This document shows positions 49,337 to 62,219 of a stretch of DNA of 64,000 nucleotides, in pieces. The DNA is from Ooceraea biroi (taxonomy: Eukaryota; Arthropoda; Insecta; Hymenoptera; Formicidae): positions 18,136,497 through 18,200,496 of the forward strand of contig NC_039506.1 of assembly GCF_003672135.1 (NCBI RefSeq), given 5' to 3'. Each line of letters opens with the position of its first letter. Position 1 is the stretch's first letter. The position numbers and the translations under genes were made by a program. Under the pieces are notes generated by a model. The model was not told the DNA's origin, did no database searches, and saw only the letters and a list, made by a program, of their open reading frames with translations.

Positions 49337-50057
49337 GGGGGGAGCCTGCTTTAGAACGTTGAAAATAAGGTATAATTTTACGAATTTTTTTTGGAGAAAC
49401 TATACAGCGGATCATTATAAAACTTTGATGCATTCATTAGTACATGTTTAAAGATAAAAAAAATTATTTTTTGATTTGAATATATCGCCTGTAGAGGTCG
49501 TCCTGGAGGCATCTTAATGCAGCCGGCATTGTAAATTGGTGAGCATTCTCCTGCCTCCAAATTTCATCCAAACTGAAAAATTGAAATATTTTCTCGTTAT
49601 TTATGAATTCCCATCGTCGATGAACCTTTAACATTCATAAAAACATTAAGTTAAACAATTATTTTTGCATGAAAAAGTTCAAACACTTTGCCTAAAAATC
49701 GTACTTTTGTGTTCTAAGCTCCACCATTTTGGCACTTTTCAACTTTTTTCTTCTCTCTTTGGTTCATCGACGATGGGAATTCATAAATAACGAGAAGATA
49801 TTTCAATTTTTCAGTTTAGACGAAATTTGGAGGCAGGAGAATGCTCACCAATTTGCAATGCCGGCGACGGGGCTGCATTAAGATTTCTCCAGGGCGACCT
49901 CTACAGGCGATATATTCAAATAAAAAAATAATTTTTTTTATCTTTAAACATGTACTAATAAATGCATCAAAGTTTTATAATGATCCGCTGTATAGTTTCT
50001 CCAAAAACAATTCGTAAAATATACCTTATTTTCAGCGTTCTAAAGCAGGCTCCCCCC
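49337..50057. mobile_element. 721-bp foldback element with TTAA flanks
   Basis: TTAA at 49333..49336 and 50058..50061 brackets a long inverted repeat. The left arm (49337 to about 49627) begins GGGGGGAGCCTGCTTTAGAA. The right arm (about 49762..50057) is its inverse with a few substitutions and small indels. A unique spacer of about 130 bp separates the arms. TTAA target duplication is typical of the piggyBac superfamily, though G-rich ends are not the usual piggyBac termini. It is non-coding. Confidence 0.85.
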
Positions 50058-50061
50058 TTAA

Positions 50062-50338
50062 TATAACTAGTCTTCTAACTTCGGTCTTTGTATAATTAAT
50101 CTAACGATTAATACATAATTTAAAAATTTTGACGATATCGCGTTATTGATTACTACTAGTGAATCTGGCTTCCTGGAGTCGCGTTTTTTGTTACTCTGCT
50201 TCTAACGTTTCAGTTCGTCAGGGAAAGGAGCAACCTGATATCGAATTGCTCCCTTCTCTAACGAAGTAGACTGAAATGTTCACGAAACAAAGTGACAAAA
50301 CAAAGTTCGAAGACAAAGTGACGAAGCGGCTTCAATCC

Positions 50339-50371
<33 letters not shown>

Positions 50372-51400
50372 CTAAATTCTATTATAATATAATTAATAAT
50401 CACACTTTATTCAATAGAACTTGACATAAAAATAACACAAACGTAACACCTTTGATATTTCTGTAACAAATGTGATCGCGTAATGATCCTCTCTTTTTAA
50501 GATAAAACAATTCAATGTCTTACATTAAAAATAAAATAACGTTACCACCTATAATATAATAATAATAATAATAATAATAAAATAAATAAAATAAATAATA
50601 AAAATAACATACATTGACAGCCACACATATCGCAAGAGAGAATACATGGGAACATTTAACGAAACAGTTTAATAAACAGTTGCGGCAAGCGTACAAGCCA
50701 GAGGTAGTACATGCTTTTGCGCGTTAATTATACAACATCCTCAGTGTCTTCAGCCTCCGCGTGACATCTTATACGTGTAATAAATCTGCCATCGTTGCCA
50801 CGGCCGTCCGAAAGCTCAGCCGGGCATCGACCCGGAGTGCAAGAAATCTCCCTTGTAGCTTGGGAAATGACCGGGTACCTTGGCAGGCATTAATGCACGG
50901 TATTTCAGCGCGCGGCCGCTAACTTGCGTCGCAGAAAGAACCGCCGTAGACAGGCAGTGCCAGCGGCAGAAGCGCGCGCTTTCTTGCACTCCGGTGTGTG
51001 CACTTATTACGATTTTTACCGCACTTTATGATCACGTGCGCGCGCGCGCCCGCGCAGCCGAATGTGCTATCAAACGCATACCTAACTGTACCGGGACATT
51101 CGACACGCGCGCGCGCACGCGCGTATACCGTGCGCGCGGAAATAGCGTAACACGCAAAACGACGATGAAGCGTGGACCATAATCGTTTTTTTTTCGCGCG
51201 CACCGCTGTTTCCAGAGACCGAATAAAGTGCGAGAAATAAGCGTGAAGATTACCGAACGCTTTGGGCTACATTATAACCCTTTAACAGCCAACGCGGTCT
51301 ATTTCTGTTTGCGACAGAAATGCTTTAAGTTAAGACAGAAAATGAAGAAAAAATAAATTAAATAAACAAACAAAATAAATAATGTTTGCTTAACATTTGC
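50062..51400. other. Intergenic, no supported gene
   Basis: Contains a (GA)n run at 50339..50365, a TAA/AAT trinucleotide run near 50551..50600 and CGCGCG-rich DNA near 51030..51140. Open frames near 50880..51200 occur on both strands through this CG-rich DNA and have no domain. Confidence 0.5.
50339..50365. repeat. (GA)n microsatellite
   Basis: About thirteen GA units. Confidence 0.85.
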
Positions 51401-51406
51401 GAATCT

Positions 51407-51680
51407 ATTAGGTGTGCAAATTAATTCGGTCCTTTTTTTAAAGAAATTGACCCTTTATTTATTTTCTCTTTTTCAAGAAGGAATTCCCAAGTTGTCTGAT
51501 AGATAGAGAAAAGTATTAGAAAATAATGGCGAATAATTCGAAAATTGACGTTTATTATTTTTTGTAATAAAGGTTCAATTTAAATTTGTAATGAAGGTTC
51601 AAGTTAAAATGTTTATTATTTTTTTTCAATAAAGATTCAATTTCTTCAATAAAAACACCGAATTAATTTGTACATCTAAT
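51407..51680. mobile_element. Mariner-type MITE, copy 3 (best ends)
   Basis: The left end TTAGGTGTGCAAATTAATTC is followed by GGT. The right end CACCGAATTAATTTGTACAT leads into CTAATA, its inverse. The element is about 274 bp. The interior shares GAGAAAAGTATTAGAAAA and a TTTGTAATAAAGGTTCAATTT unit with the other copies. That unit is repeated about three times here (51559..51637), so this copy has an internal tandem expansion. There is no transposase. Confidence 0.8.
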
Positions 51681-51689
51681 AATTCCCCA

Positions 51690-53560
51690 AACCGTTTAAA
51701 GTGTTGTCGACGATGATAGTTTCATACTGCTGATACGAAAATTAGAAATAAACACGATCTGATTTTACAAAACATCCTCAATGTAATTATAGTTTCAATC
51801 ATAATTTTAATTATGATCCTAACGGGTGTGTGTAAGGGAATAGAAGATGGTACAGCCATTACGCGTAATTAACTTGACTTAATTGCTGCTATCGTGTATT
51901 GCAGCTGCAACGTGTTGAACATCTTGCGTCTCCTACGCAAGGCATAGTTCTCTCATCTCGCGACGATGTGTATTCGTGATGAGGAGCTTTACAGCCGTCT
52001 TTATGGGAAGAAGCGCACGTTATACTGCGCGGACATTCCAAATATTTAGAAACCGCGTTTGTGCGGGATGCCGTATAAACTTTCCTCTGGAAACCTCGTG
52101 TATGCGTGTGTGTCTAAGCCCCTTCTTGCTCTTTAACGACTATTTTCGGCATCGCGAGATCGTGTACCGATTCGTCGCAAGGCCGAACTCGCGTTTTATC
52201 ACGCCTTATCTTACAATTCGGACCACCCCTTCCTTTTCCAGGTAAAGACCTTTGTTTAATCTGATTTTGACATAACTACATAGGCAATAGTTGCATAATG
52301 TCTCGATATATAGATATAATTGTATATGTATTATACAATTCGTAAGCAGGAAATGTTATTTCAGTACGTTCTAAAGTCCTAATTTCCAGGAAATCGTATT
52401 TAAATTGGATTGATGGAAATATTTAAAATATTTGCAGTAAATAGTTAAATTAAATTATTTGTAAAATAGATAAAAAAAGATACAAGAATTAGTCATGTTT
52501 TAGTAGTGTAAGTGCTTTAGTAAAAGAAGTCACATACATAAAATGGTATACAAAAATATTATATTATATATAATAGTATTATATTTTCTTTTAATTTATA
52601 AACTCATTCAGTTCGAAATATGATAGATATAAATAACCAGAAAAAAGCAATCGAATGTATTTTTTTTCTTATTGTCAGACTAATGACCCAAAACGTATTA
52701 AAGTATTCACAATAAACACGATGTCTCAAATTGCCGGCAGACAGTAAGAAATGCAGGCAAGAAAAAAAGAATAATTCAAGCGAAGGGCATTTTAAGTCAA
52801 AGGAGACACCGTTTGGCTGGCCACCGAAGTGGCCGATCGAGAGAGAAAGCAGTCTTGTTTTTCCCACTCGGGAGTTCTCCGAGGTAGCTTACACGGCGTT
52901 CCGGAGCTGATCGTAATCCTCGACGCCGCGGTGTTCTTGCCGCTATGAGATAATGACGTGGCCGCGTGGACGCGGGACTGACGAGCGTCCAGTTATTTAA
53001 CAGACGATGGCTTAACTATCTTCCGGCGAAGAGAAGCCGGGCGAGTTTTCTCGGGTGGGCCGCCGTTAGCCAGGAACAGGACGAGACAACTACCGGGGAG
53101 CGATAAAGCCCTGCCTTCTAATCAATGCCTGTCCGTCCGTCAGCCCGTGCGTACGTCCATCCGTTCGTTAGCGAAACGGCGCGATAAAATCGATAGTCCC
53201 GCATCCCAAACGAGAGCAAAGAGCGCGCCATGTGGACTATCGACCACAGCTGTCGGCTCCCCCGTGCGTGCGTGTGCACTGTGCGCCCTTAAAGCTCCCC
53301 TCACAGAGAGAGAAACATCTCGACGTCGCGGGGAGCGATTGGTACGGTCGTCGGGAGAGTGATGAAAGCGGAAAGGATCGCCCGCGGGGCGTTGCTCTTG
53401 AAGTTTTGTAATTTCCGCGCAAGCTCTCCCAAGTTTTTTAATTTTGTGTTAATTAATGGAAATAGTAGTAAATGCATTTTGAATACATTCCCCAATCGAA
53501 AAGCTAAGGACAATCACGACGTGCGATAGAGATTCATTTGTTTTTTATGACCATGAGTCA
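51690..53560. other. Intergenic, CpG-rich block, no supported gene
   Basis: DNA between about 52860 and 53420 is GC- and CpG-rich and could be a promoter or 5' exon region. The 60 to 90 codon frames in it have no domain. The remainder is AT-rich. Confidence 0.45.
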
Positions 53561-53565
53561 ATTAA

Positions 53566-53932
53566 GGGGATGCTGGAGTTGCTAGTGAACTATTTTTTCA
53601 CTATAGCGATGGTAATTGCAGTTTCGAAAATTCTCTTTATTGCGCTTGTGCAGAATAAAAAATCCTTTTCCACAAATGAAGTATAGATAGAAAAAAAGTC
53701 CGCTCTACAGGACTTTATATTCAAAATGGAAAAAAGTTAGAAAAGACAAATGCAAGTTTTTAACTTTTTTCCATTTTGAATATAAAGTCCTGTAGAGCGG
53801 ACTTTCTTTCTATCTATACTTCATTTGTGGACAAGGATTTTTTATTCTGCACAAGCAATAAAGAGAATTTTCGAAACTGCAATTACCATCGCTATAGTGA
53901 AAAAATAGTTCACTAGCAACTCCAGGATCACC
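53566..53932. mobile_element. 367-bp foldback element with TTAA flanks
   Basis: TTAA at 53562..53565 and 53933..53936 brackets a near-complete palindrome. The left arm starts GGGGATGCTGGAGTTGCTAG. The right arm ends with the inverse of GGTGATCCTGGAGTTGCTAG. The arms remain near-identical to the centre near 53755. The ends differ from those of the 49337..50057 element, so this is a second family using the same target. Confidence 0.85.
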
Positions 53933-53939
53933 TTAAGTT

Positions 53940-56900
53940 TAATAAGTTTTTAATAGTTTTAATGGACACAGAATGCAATTAAATTATTTCTAGACACAAT
54001 AGATATATTTTACGATAATGTACAATTACCATAATAATACACACAAGTTGGCCTTGATGCCTCATCAAAAGGTTAAGGTCGATGTAAATAGGAGGATCGT
54101 GATTCATTCATGCTGGATATCGATTGCAGCCCGTCGCGTGCCCGCAGCGCCCTATGACTCTTCCCCATAATGTCGTAATGTGTACGCCCTAAGGACAAAT
54201 CTTAACGCGATGCACCTATAAGTGTTTCGCTTTCGTGTGAGTCAGAGAGCAGTAGACACGTCTGCACGTCAGAATATTGCATGCGCGCATACGAACGTGC
54301 GCGACTGAAAAATTTAGATGTTATAATCATAAAGACGGAACAATAACGTCATTTATTCCAAAAGAGTTGGCAGAACATTCCAAAGCGTATCCAGAAACAG
54401 ATGCAACGTGAGAAGAATGCATGTGCATTCAGCGATATCGTGGGTTAGCGAGAAAGAAAAATAGAATGCAATGTAATGTTTGAGAATAAGAGATTTCGAT
54501 GTTTCGTGTAATATGTATACATACATAAAATACATTTACAGAATAAGAATAAGAAGCCGAATAGGCGAATCAGGTTCCAAAATATAATTATTATTCTTGA
54601 ACTTTATTTGGGATCTTAATCAAGAAAACTTTAAATGTTTTAATATTTGAAGAGAACTATATAATAATTGATATTTATAATATGTGAAAATATAATATTT
54701 GATATATAATATGATATTTGAAAAGAATACTAATATAAGATTCTCTTTTAGGTTTACTTGAAATGGTATTCTTAGTCCGAGTTAAAAAAGTATGGATAAA
54801 TTATGTTTTATGTTTTTAATAAAAATATTCAAATATGTGTGTGTTCTCTTAATATTTAAAAACAATATATCTCAGAGCGAGAATCTCATACTCTAGTTTT
54901 GTTTGAAGTGAAACTCTTAAAACAGAGAAAACAGAACAGACAAATCATAGCTGATATTTCTAAATATAACCGAAGAATATTTTAATGCTCTCTTATTTAA
55001 AGATAAACAAACGTCTCCTTTTTCAGAGACGATGATAAAATTGCCTTTCACTTTAGATAAGTTTCCTTCCGAAATGACGTTCTTAATTTGGATCGGTGAA
55101 AATCACAAGTGCATAAAAAATTACAGCAACCACATAATTCGTCATCTCTTTTCTGGCTTGACGAATAATCATTATACGATCGCGTCGAGGAGAAAGGAAA
55201 GCACCGCGCGATCGAGGTAGATCACAGCTGTCGAGCACTACGCACGATCATCGCATCACGTTAGATACGTGACAGTAAAATGATTTGAGATGTGATTCGT
55301 TTCAGTGACATTTCATTCACGACGCAATTACTGGAGAAATTCACAGGATCGCGTTGGACAGCACCGATTTAGACTCATTGATACCGTTTGCCATGACTTA
55401 CAATGCACGCGCATCTTACGGAGATTGAGAATGAAGATTGATTACGATCAACTAATCGTGCTCGCTCGTGGAATTGCCGCGGAAAGGCGGGACCGACTAT
55501 TTCGCGCCAGTGTACTCGTAACGCGCGAGTATCATCGCGAGTCCGCAAATTACAGCGCCGCGAGGACGGCAGAATCGCCGCGCCAATTGACAGCAATTGG
55601 CAGCAATTAAGACGGCGAAACGAGATGGTCGTGATTTTGCGTCACGATTCTAACGCAGAACGACGACGGCGTCTGCGAAGTTTGTCTTGAAGTTTCGAGC
55701 AACTCGCGACGTCCGCGACGCGATCTTGAAACTTTCTCGTAACGGTACATGTATATAAATATGTTGACGTTTGATGCGTGTATATGTCTGAAAGATCCTT
55801 GATGAGGATGAGGAATAGACATTATTATTGTATGAACGAGGATATTCTTTCAGATGGAAAGTTGGTAACAATGATTTCTTATCACTGTTAAATTGTGCTA
55901 ATTATGTGAAATTTTTAATCGCCCACGTTTATGATATTTAATAAGAACACATTATTGTTGATAATAACTTATAATAAACTGGGATCTTGTATCAATTATT
56001 TCCATTACTAATATCACTACTAATCATTACTAATACATGGAATCGTGCATCGCCCACATTTCCATAGAATCGTTATTATAAAAATTCTCTCGATTTTTTA
56101 AATTTAAATTTTTCTTGAAGAATTTTAAGAATTTTTATCTACAAAGAGTATAAAAGAGTATTTTGGCGATTTTAGTAAGCATATTTTTCAATCGAGTAAA
56201 TTAACTTGCCAGCAATATCTCGTGTTCAAATCTTGTGGTTGAATGAAATTTAATAAGAGGACACTCGGACATTTCTGTAACGAGCATCATCGCGTAAACC
56301 AGTTTATACACTTTTTCTGTACACAATGTGCAATCGCGTACAGAACGGAGACGCTCAGCGGGCGGCACATATTTTAATAATGCGCTTTTGTTATGACTTA
56401 AAATTTATCCGTAACTAGACGCCACATATCGCTCCCTTGAATTGCACGTGCATTGTGTCACATTGTGATGTAAATCGACACGCGGAGTTAAAAGAGCGCA
56501 GGGTAAAAGCGTCGTCGTCGCGCGTTGTGTACATGTCGGATGTACATCGGAAATACAATGCTAATTCAATGCTTCACCACACCCCGTGTTGTAACTTAGC
56601 TGCGACTACAAGCGCATACAACGTACAGCGTCTTGTAATTAGAATTGTTTCACGGTTTATTAAGAGAGATTCAACGATAGGCGCGCCACTACGTGCCAAG
56701 AAGTCAATCGCTGCAATTTCAATAACGCAATCGCAAATTAGAACATTCTTAGAATATTTTCTAATCGTGCATCAAATAGCGTTTCTCGAAATTCAGTCTG
56801 AAGGTTTTATAAACGCTCGCAAATTTTTTGTGATCTTTTACTTTACATTTAATTTTATTATCAGGATTAATTGTGATGTTTGAATAATAAAAAAAATTTT

Positions 56901-59900
56901 AATTTAAAAAATGATTAGAAGATGTTAATACTATAAAATTTATAATTATAAAATTGTTCCACAAAGTAGAAAACCGAATAAAAATTGAAGAAAAACATAA
57001 ATTTCCTATTCAAAATAAAAAATCAAAAGAGTTCTATGCAACAATATGAGTGTTTGCTTGAACTATAGTTAAAATATGAGAATAAATATATAAATTTTCA
57101 TTCAAGAAATGCATCTGGGTTACAAATGACACTATATTTGGGCTACAAAAATATATATGAATTCCCTTCAATCCTTGCTCCAAAATATCATTCAATAGGA
57201 AGCTACAAATCAAACGAATCCAGGATAACAAAGGCGAATCCCAAGGCCTTTGCAAACATTATTAACAGAAATATGAATCTGCTGTATTAAATATACATCC
57301 AACCAGACTTCACAAGGTACAAAAAAAAAGAAATATAACCCATCTCCGAATAGGCAATGGGGTGGGTGACGACATGCATTGTGGTGGGGGATACTTGGAC
57401 AGATGTTTAGCCACAGTGCGAGGGTCTAGCCTCCCCCCTCTGCCGTGTCGGGAACTACCCTTCGTCGACGATTACTGTGCACGAGCGCAGCATCGGCAGT
57501 ACCGACGACAATGGTCCCGCTATCGCTTCCGACCCTTCTGAGCCGGGCTCAAAAGACCACGTGACACGTGCTCAGGAAGCAGAGGCAAGCGCGAGTGCGC
57601 ATACGCATGTATACAATACGTGCGTGACGCAGGCAAAATTTCCTCGCTCGAGGACTTCGTTCCGTTTCGACTCGCCACGTGGGTCCGTGAAATGGTCGAG
57701 AAAAATCTGCGGAAACACGCGGAGCATCAGTTGCGATACTAGCATCCGCAAACGAACGTCCGCATCCGAACATGTAAACGTTCTGACCATTAATCGCGAA
57801 TTGTTCGTCGAAAGTGATCGTTCAGTTCCGCCGCGCCACGTTGAGCGAGTAAGATGTGCAGTGATAAGTGTGCTTGGGATGGAAGGTAAATATTGGAATG
57901 GAAAAGGTGTTATACTGTGTTTGTGATGCGGAATGTGTTGGGGTCTTCACTGAGAACTCCTGAATCGAGTCTTACTCGATGAACATTGAGTTACTAACTT
58001 TTAATGAATGTCCTTAATTAAGGAATGCCATTGTTCATATGTAACAGGTGTCGATCAAATCAATGAATATTAGTACGAATAACGTCGTTGTCATATATCT
58101 AATTAAAGTATTAATGACATAAATTAATATTAATTTTTAGAGTAAATATTAAATAACTTTAACCAAAAGTCAAATAACTCTTCAATCCAGCTCGAGCACT
58201 ATTAATCGTTTACGAAAAGTGTTTGGTCAAACTTTAGTGTGTTAAAAAGGAAAGTTGCACTGTGGAAAAGAAAGTGATTTAAAACGCGCGATCGCGTTTC
58301 TGACAATCTGGAGCACATGATGTTCGGCGGCTCAAAATCTGCAACTGGGGTTCGAGCATGGTTTAAAGTGACACATGGAGCAGGCGTAAATCTGATGTGT
58401 TGACGTAATTATAGCAAACGTGCAGTGCTAAGAGAATTTCTCGCATCGGGATCTGGATGCTGTCTGGCAAGAGGACGTTGCATCTCCCCGCGAGTTCGTC
58501 GAAGGGCGACGTTTGATGCGTAAGTGCGCGAACAGTTTAACGCGGCTATTTTCTAATATAAACGAATATTACGCGCTGGGCAGTCGGCAATTGTCAGACG
58601 GAAATAACCAATCCTTTCATCGCCGTCGTTGGATTTGCCATTAATGATACAGTTAACCATCATATTTTATCTTGTAATATCTAACTACGTTTATATGCCA
58701 CGCACACATACATGATCAAAGAAAAGTACGATATAGATTTTAATTTCTATTTTTATAATCACCAACTAATTTTTATTGATTTAATTTTTATTTATTTTTA
58801 TAATCACTAATTAATTTTATCAGCTATTTTATTAAAAGTTGGATGCCCGGAAGTTGTAATCATTACCGTTTCACGACTGCTATTAACTTTCTAGGTACTA
58901 AAACTTTTATAATTTGTTAACTTAATACATATTAACTATTAATTAGAACACACACATACACAAGTTTATGCTACACTTGAATCTTTTCTCTATCTACTAC
59001 CATTACACGAGTTGTATAATTAGCGATTATATAACCATCATATTTCCTAATTGCAAAAGACGGCCTTCTGCGGACAGGCGCGTTTTTCGCGTCAAGGAAT
59101 ATTTACCATGGCGGAAACTTATTTCCGCGAGATGTGTAATTATCAGCGCGCACTAATAGCGCCAACGAGCGCGAGCTGCATAATGCAGCGCGTCGCTATC
59201 TGTTAATTAAAAAGAGCTTTCGTTTTCTAGACACCAAGCATACAATATATACTTTTCTGCTCCTTTCAACGCGATCATAAATTGGACAGACCAAACAACG
59301 ATGTAATTGAAATTTCCCGTGATTCTGCTTCCTTTTTTGTCATACTTTCGACCGACCTCGATCTTGGAAAATCTTGAGTACAACCGCAGGCGGGCGCGCA
59401 AATGTCGCGAAGAACGAGACGGTCGCGAATCATGCAACGAATACTGAATGCTTGAACACTTGCCAAGACTCTCGTGCTGCTTTGTCGGAGGGAATAGAAT
59501 CTGTTTGAGAAACTTGAAGGGTCTCCGGACTTCAGCTTGTAAACGAGAGAGCAAGCAGTTTTAAATTTACTAATTGTAAATACTTAAAATTATTATGAGA
59601 AATAAATACTTTTAAAATGGTAATTAGTAGTAATTAAATGGAAAGGCGTATATTTTGTAAATAAAATATTAAAAATATCTTATATGACTATTTGATCTTA
59701 TTTGAGATTTGTATTATAATCATATTGGTGGTAAATGTAATATAATAAGTTAATAATTACGTTTATTCATAATTAGTGCAACTTTCTGACATCATTCTGG
59801 TAGAAAAAGTTTTTTTATGGTTAAGTGTACTTAGCGTCTTATGTTAGCTTTTTGGGAGAGGTAAAGTAATACTAATATTCTCGAAGCGATGGTGCAGAAG

Positions 59901-61885
59901 CGTAATCGTACACCGGATATCGGCCCTTGATACCGGGACGCTGTTAATTAAATCATCAGTCGAGGCGGATCAAGTGACAGGTGGGAGCTTCACGCGATCA
60001 ATGATCGTTGACTTTTTCGAGATGCTCTTGACTCAATTTAGATTAAAAGATAAAAAGCGACTGTTTATGAATATAGATATATCATATTTTACGAAAACGT
60101 TTACATTTTTATTACTATCTGAACAGAATATTTATATAATTAATAAATAAATTAATTTTTTCATTTAATAAATAATCAAAGAATAAATATAATTTAAAAT
60201 GTATAATGTAATTGTACTTGTTGTTGTGATATAATAACTATTGTATATAATATTTAAATAATAATAATGTAAATTAAAAAATAAGTATATTTTATACAAA
60301 TTATTTTATGCATTTAACTACATAGAATTTCAAATACACTGAATTTCCTTGAAAGCTTGTTATTGCTCCATAACTGCATGAATTATTATGTCAGAGCTGC
60401 ACTAAACAGGACGTATCCTATATATAAGGATTTGTGCTTACGATATCGACAATATCATAAATCAGTAACATTAACTGTGGTGCACGCAACATGCATGCAA
60501 ATGGGACACGCCTAGTAATTACAGACGAGTGAACAAATAAAAATCGAAGCACCGGCTATTTTTCTATGGTGCAATGATTTTGGTGATCCCGCGAGTCCGA
60601 GCAGTCCTCTTATCGTAATCAATCTTCATGAAGTGTCATATGTCTGCTACGGAGTAATCACTATCAATTAAATCTAAATCGACCGTAATATGCCTAATCC
60701 TATAAATTTCTCCGACAGCATGTCATTAAAATGGACTACATTAAGTTTCATGATGCGTGTCAAGTATGAAACAGCGATCGAGTTAAATAAATTGTGTTTC
60801 ACACGCGGCTAACTCTCAACCTCGGCGAGAAATTTTGCAGTTTGATAAATTTTAATCCGTTAAGGGACACAGTTATCATGAAGATTATTATAAAGATCTT
60901 TCGTAAAACTTGATTAATTTTATTTTTTATTCTTAAACATGAGTATAATATAATGTTATTTTTATCTATTATTTTTTCTTTTAATATTTATAGCATTGTT
61001 TATTATTATTTATAGCAGTTTTATTAAGTTTTACTAAAAATATTAAAACATATTCGTAGGTATAATACTTTATCGTCTTTTCGAACAAATGTTTATCCTC
61101 TAATTTGTCTTAATCTTTTCAATGTAATTTCAATCATCAATACTACCGAAATTTTAATGCAAAGAATAAAGAAAGAAAGAATGAATGATACAGATTTAAT
61201 ATTTTATAAAAAATTGATGATATGAGATATGTAGTAAAATACTGACTGTTATGAAACCGTTTTTAGCTTCAATAAAATCTATTTTTAAATTATTTCTACT
61301 CGCTAGGAAGTTTTTAAGTAATGCGGAAGGCTTAAGTTACATAAAATCTAATATATACGGCTGTGACTTTGAAAAGTTGATAAGAACAAATTTACGGTCG
61401 GCATAAATAGAGTAATCAAAGTATTAATCCGGTTAATGGCAATTGCGCCATCAGATTAGCTCTGGATGCATAATCTAAACAAGAAAAGTCTGCGGAAGAT
61501 CTCTAGGCGTGGCACTAACGCGCTTTGCGGATTCGCATAAATCGCAAAAGAAAATGATAGGTTTAACATTTTATAAGAAACCTTATAAGAAAAAGATGCA
61601 GGGAGAATATACAATGAAATTCTAATTAAATCTAATTAAATCTGTCTTCCCAATAAAATTCACTTCGAAGGTATTTCTATCCGGTCAAAATTATTTTGAG
61701 AAGTGCGAAAGCATCAAATCACATAAGTCGCGACGCAAGTATGAATGTTCTGAAAACGTTGATAAGAACAAACTTACTTTGGCCAGCATAAATAGATAAT
61801 TAGATAATATTATTCCAGCAATAATTATATGACACTATTATTATAACATTATGATACAATATTACGATATTACTATAACTACACA
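53940..61885. other. Eight-kilobase stretch with no supported gene
   Basis: Mostly AT-rich. Open frames near 55305..55610, 56437..56883 and 57477..57926 have no recognisable domain and no convincing splice partners. A CpG-rich block at about 57330..57930 has an initiator-like TTCAGT near 57821 and a donor-like GGAAG|GTAAAT near 57886, so it could be a 5' exon. Nothing further can be defended. Confidence 0.45.
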
Positions 61886-61889
61886 TACC

Positions 61890-62110
61890 CAATAGCCAAA
61901 TCTGTTGAAAATAGATTTCGTCAGAGCTGCTACAAATTCTGTTAGCAGAAACGCCACAAATTTGACGCTGGTTTTGTCTGTCCTGAACACCGTTAGCAAA
62001 ATAGTAACAGAAATGCAACCCAATTAGTGGACATAATCTGATAGCAGATTGGCGGCAAAAGCTAAACAGATTTGCTAGCCATAATGTGTCTGTGAATCGC
62101 GGGCCTGGTA
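61890..62110. repeat. Dispersed repeat, second copy
   Basis: Shares the AAATCTG / GCAGAAAC / CAGATTGGCGGCAAAA vocabulary with the window's first 300 bp, including one block in inverted orientation. A small hairpin built on CCTGGTAGTG / CACTACCAGG abuts it near 62103..62146. The family is not recognised. Confidence 0.45.
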
Positions 62111-62219
62111 GTGAGTGGTAGTGTGAGCTCACGCACACTACCAGGCGCGCGACTCAGCGTATACGTGTACTTCTAAAGGACGGATGCTGCACTGAGAAAA
62201 ATATCTAATCAAGTACCAA

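Noticed and set aside
56437..56883. 148-codon plus-strand frame
   Set aside because: No recognisable domain, no clear promoter or splice partner; could be real but nothing supports it.
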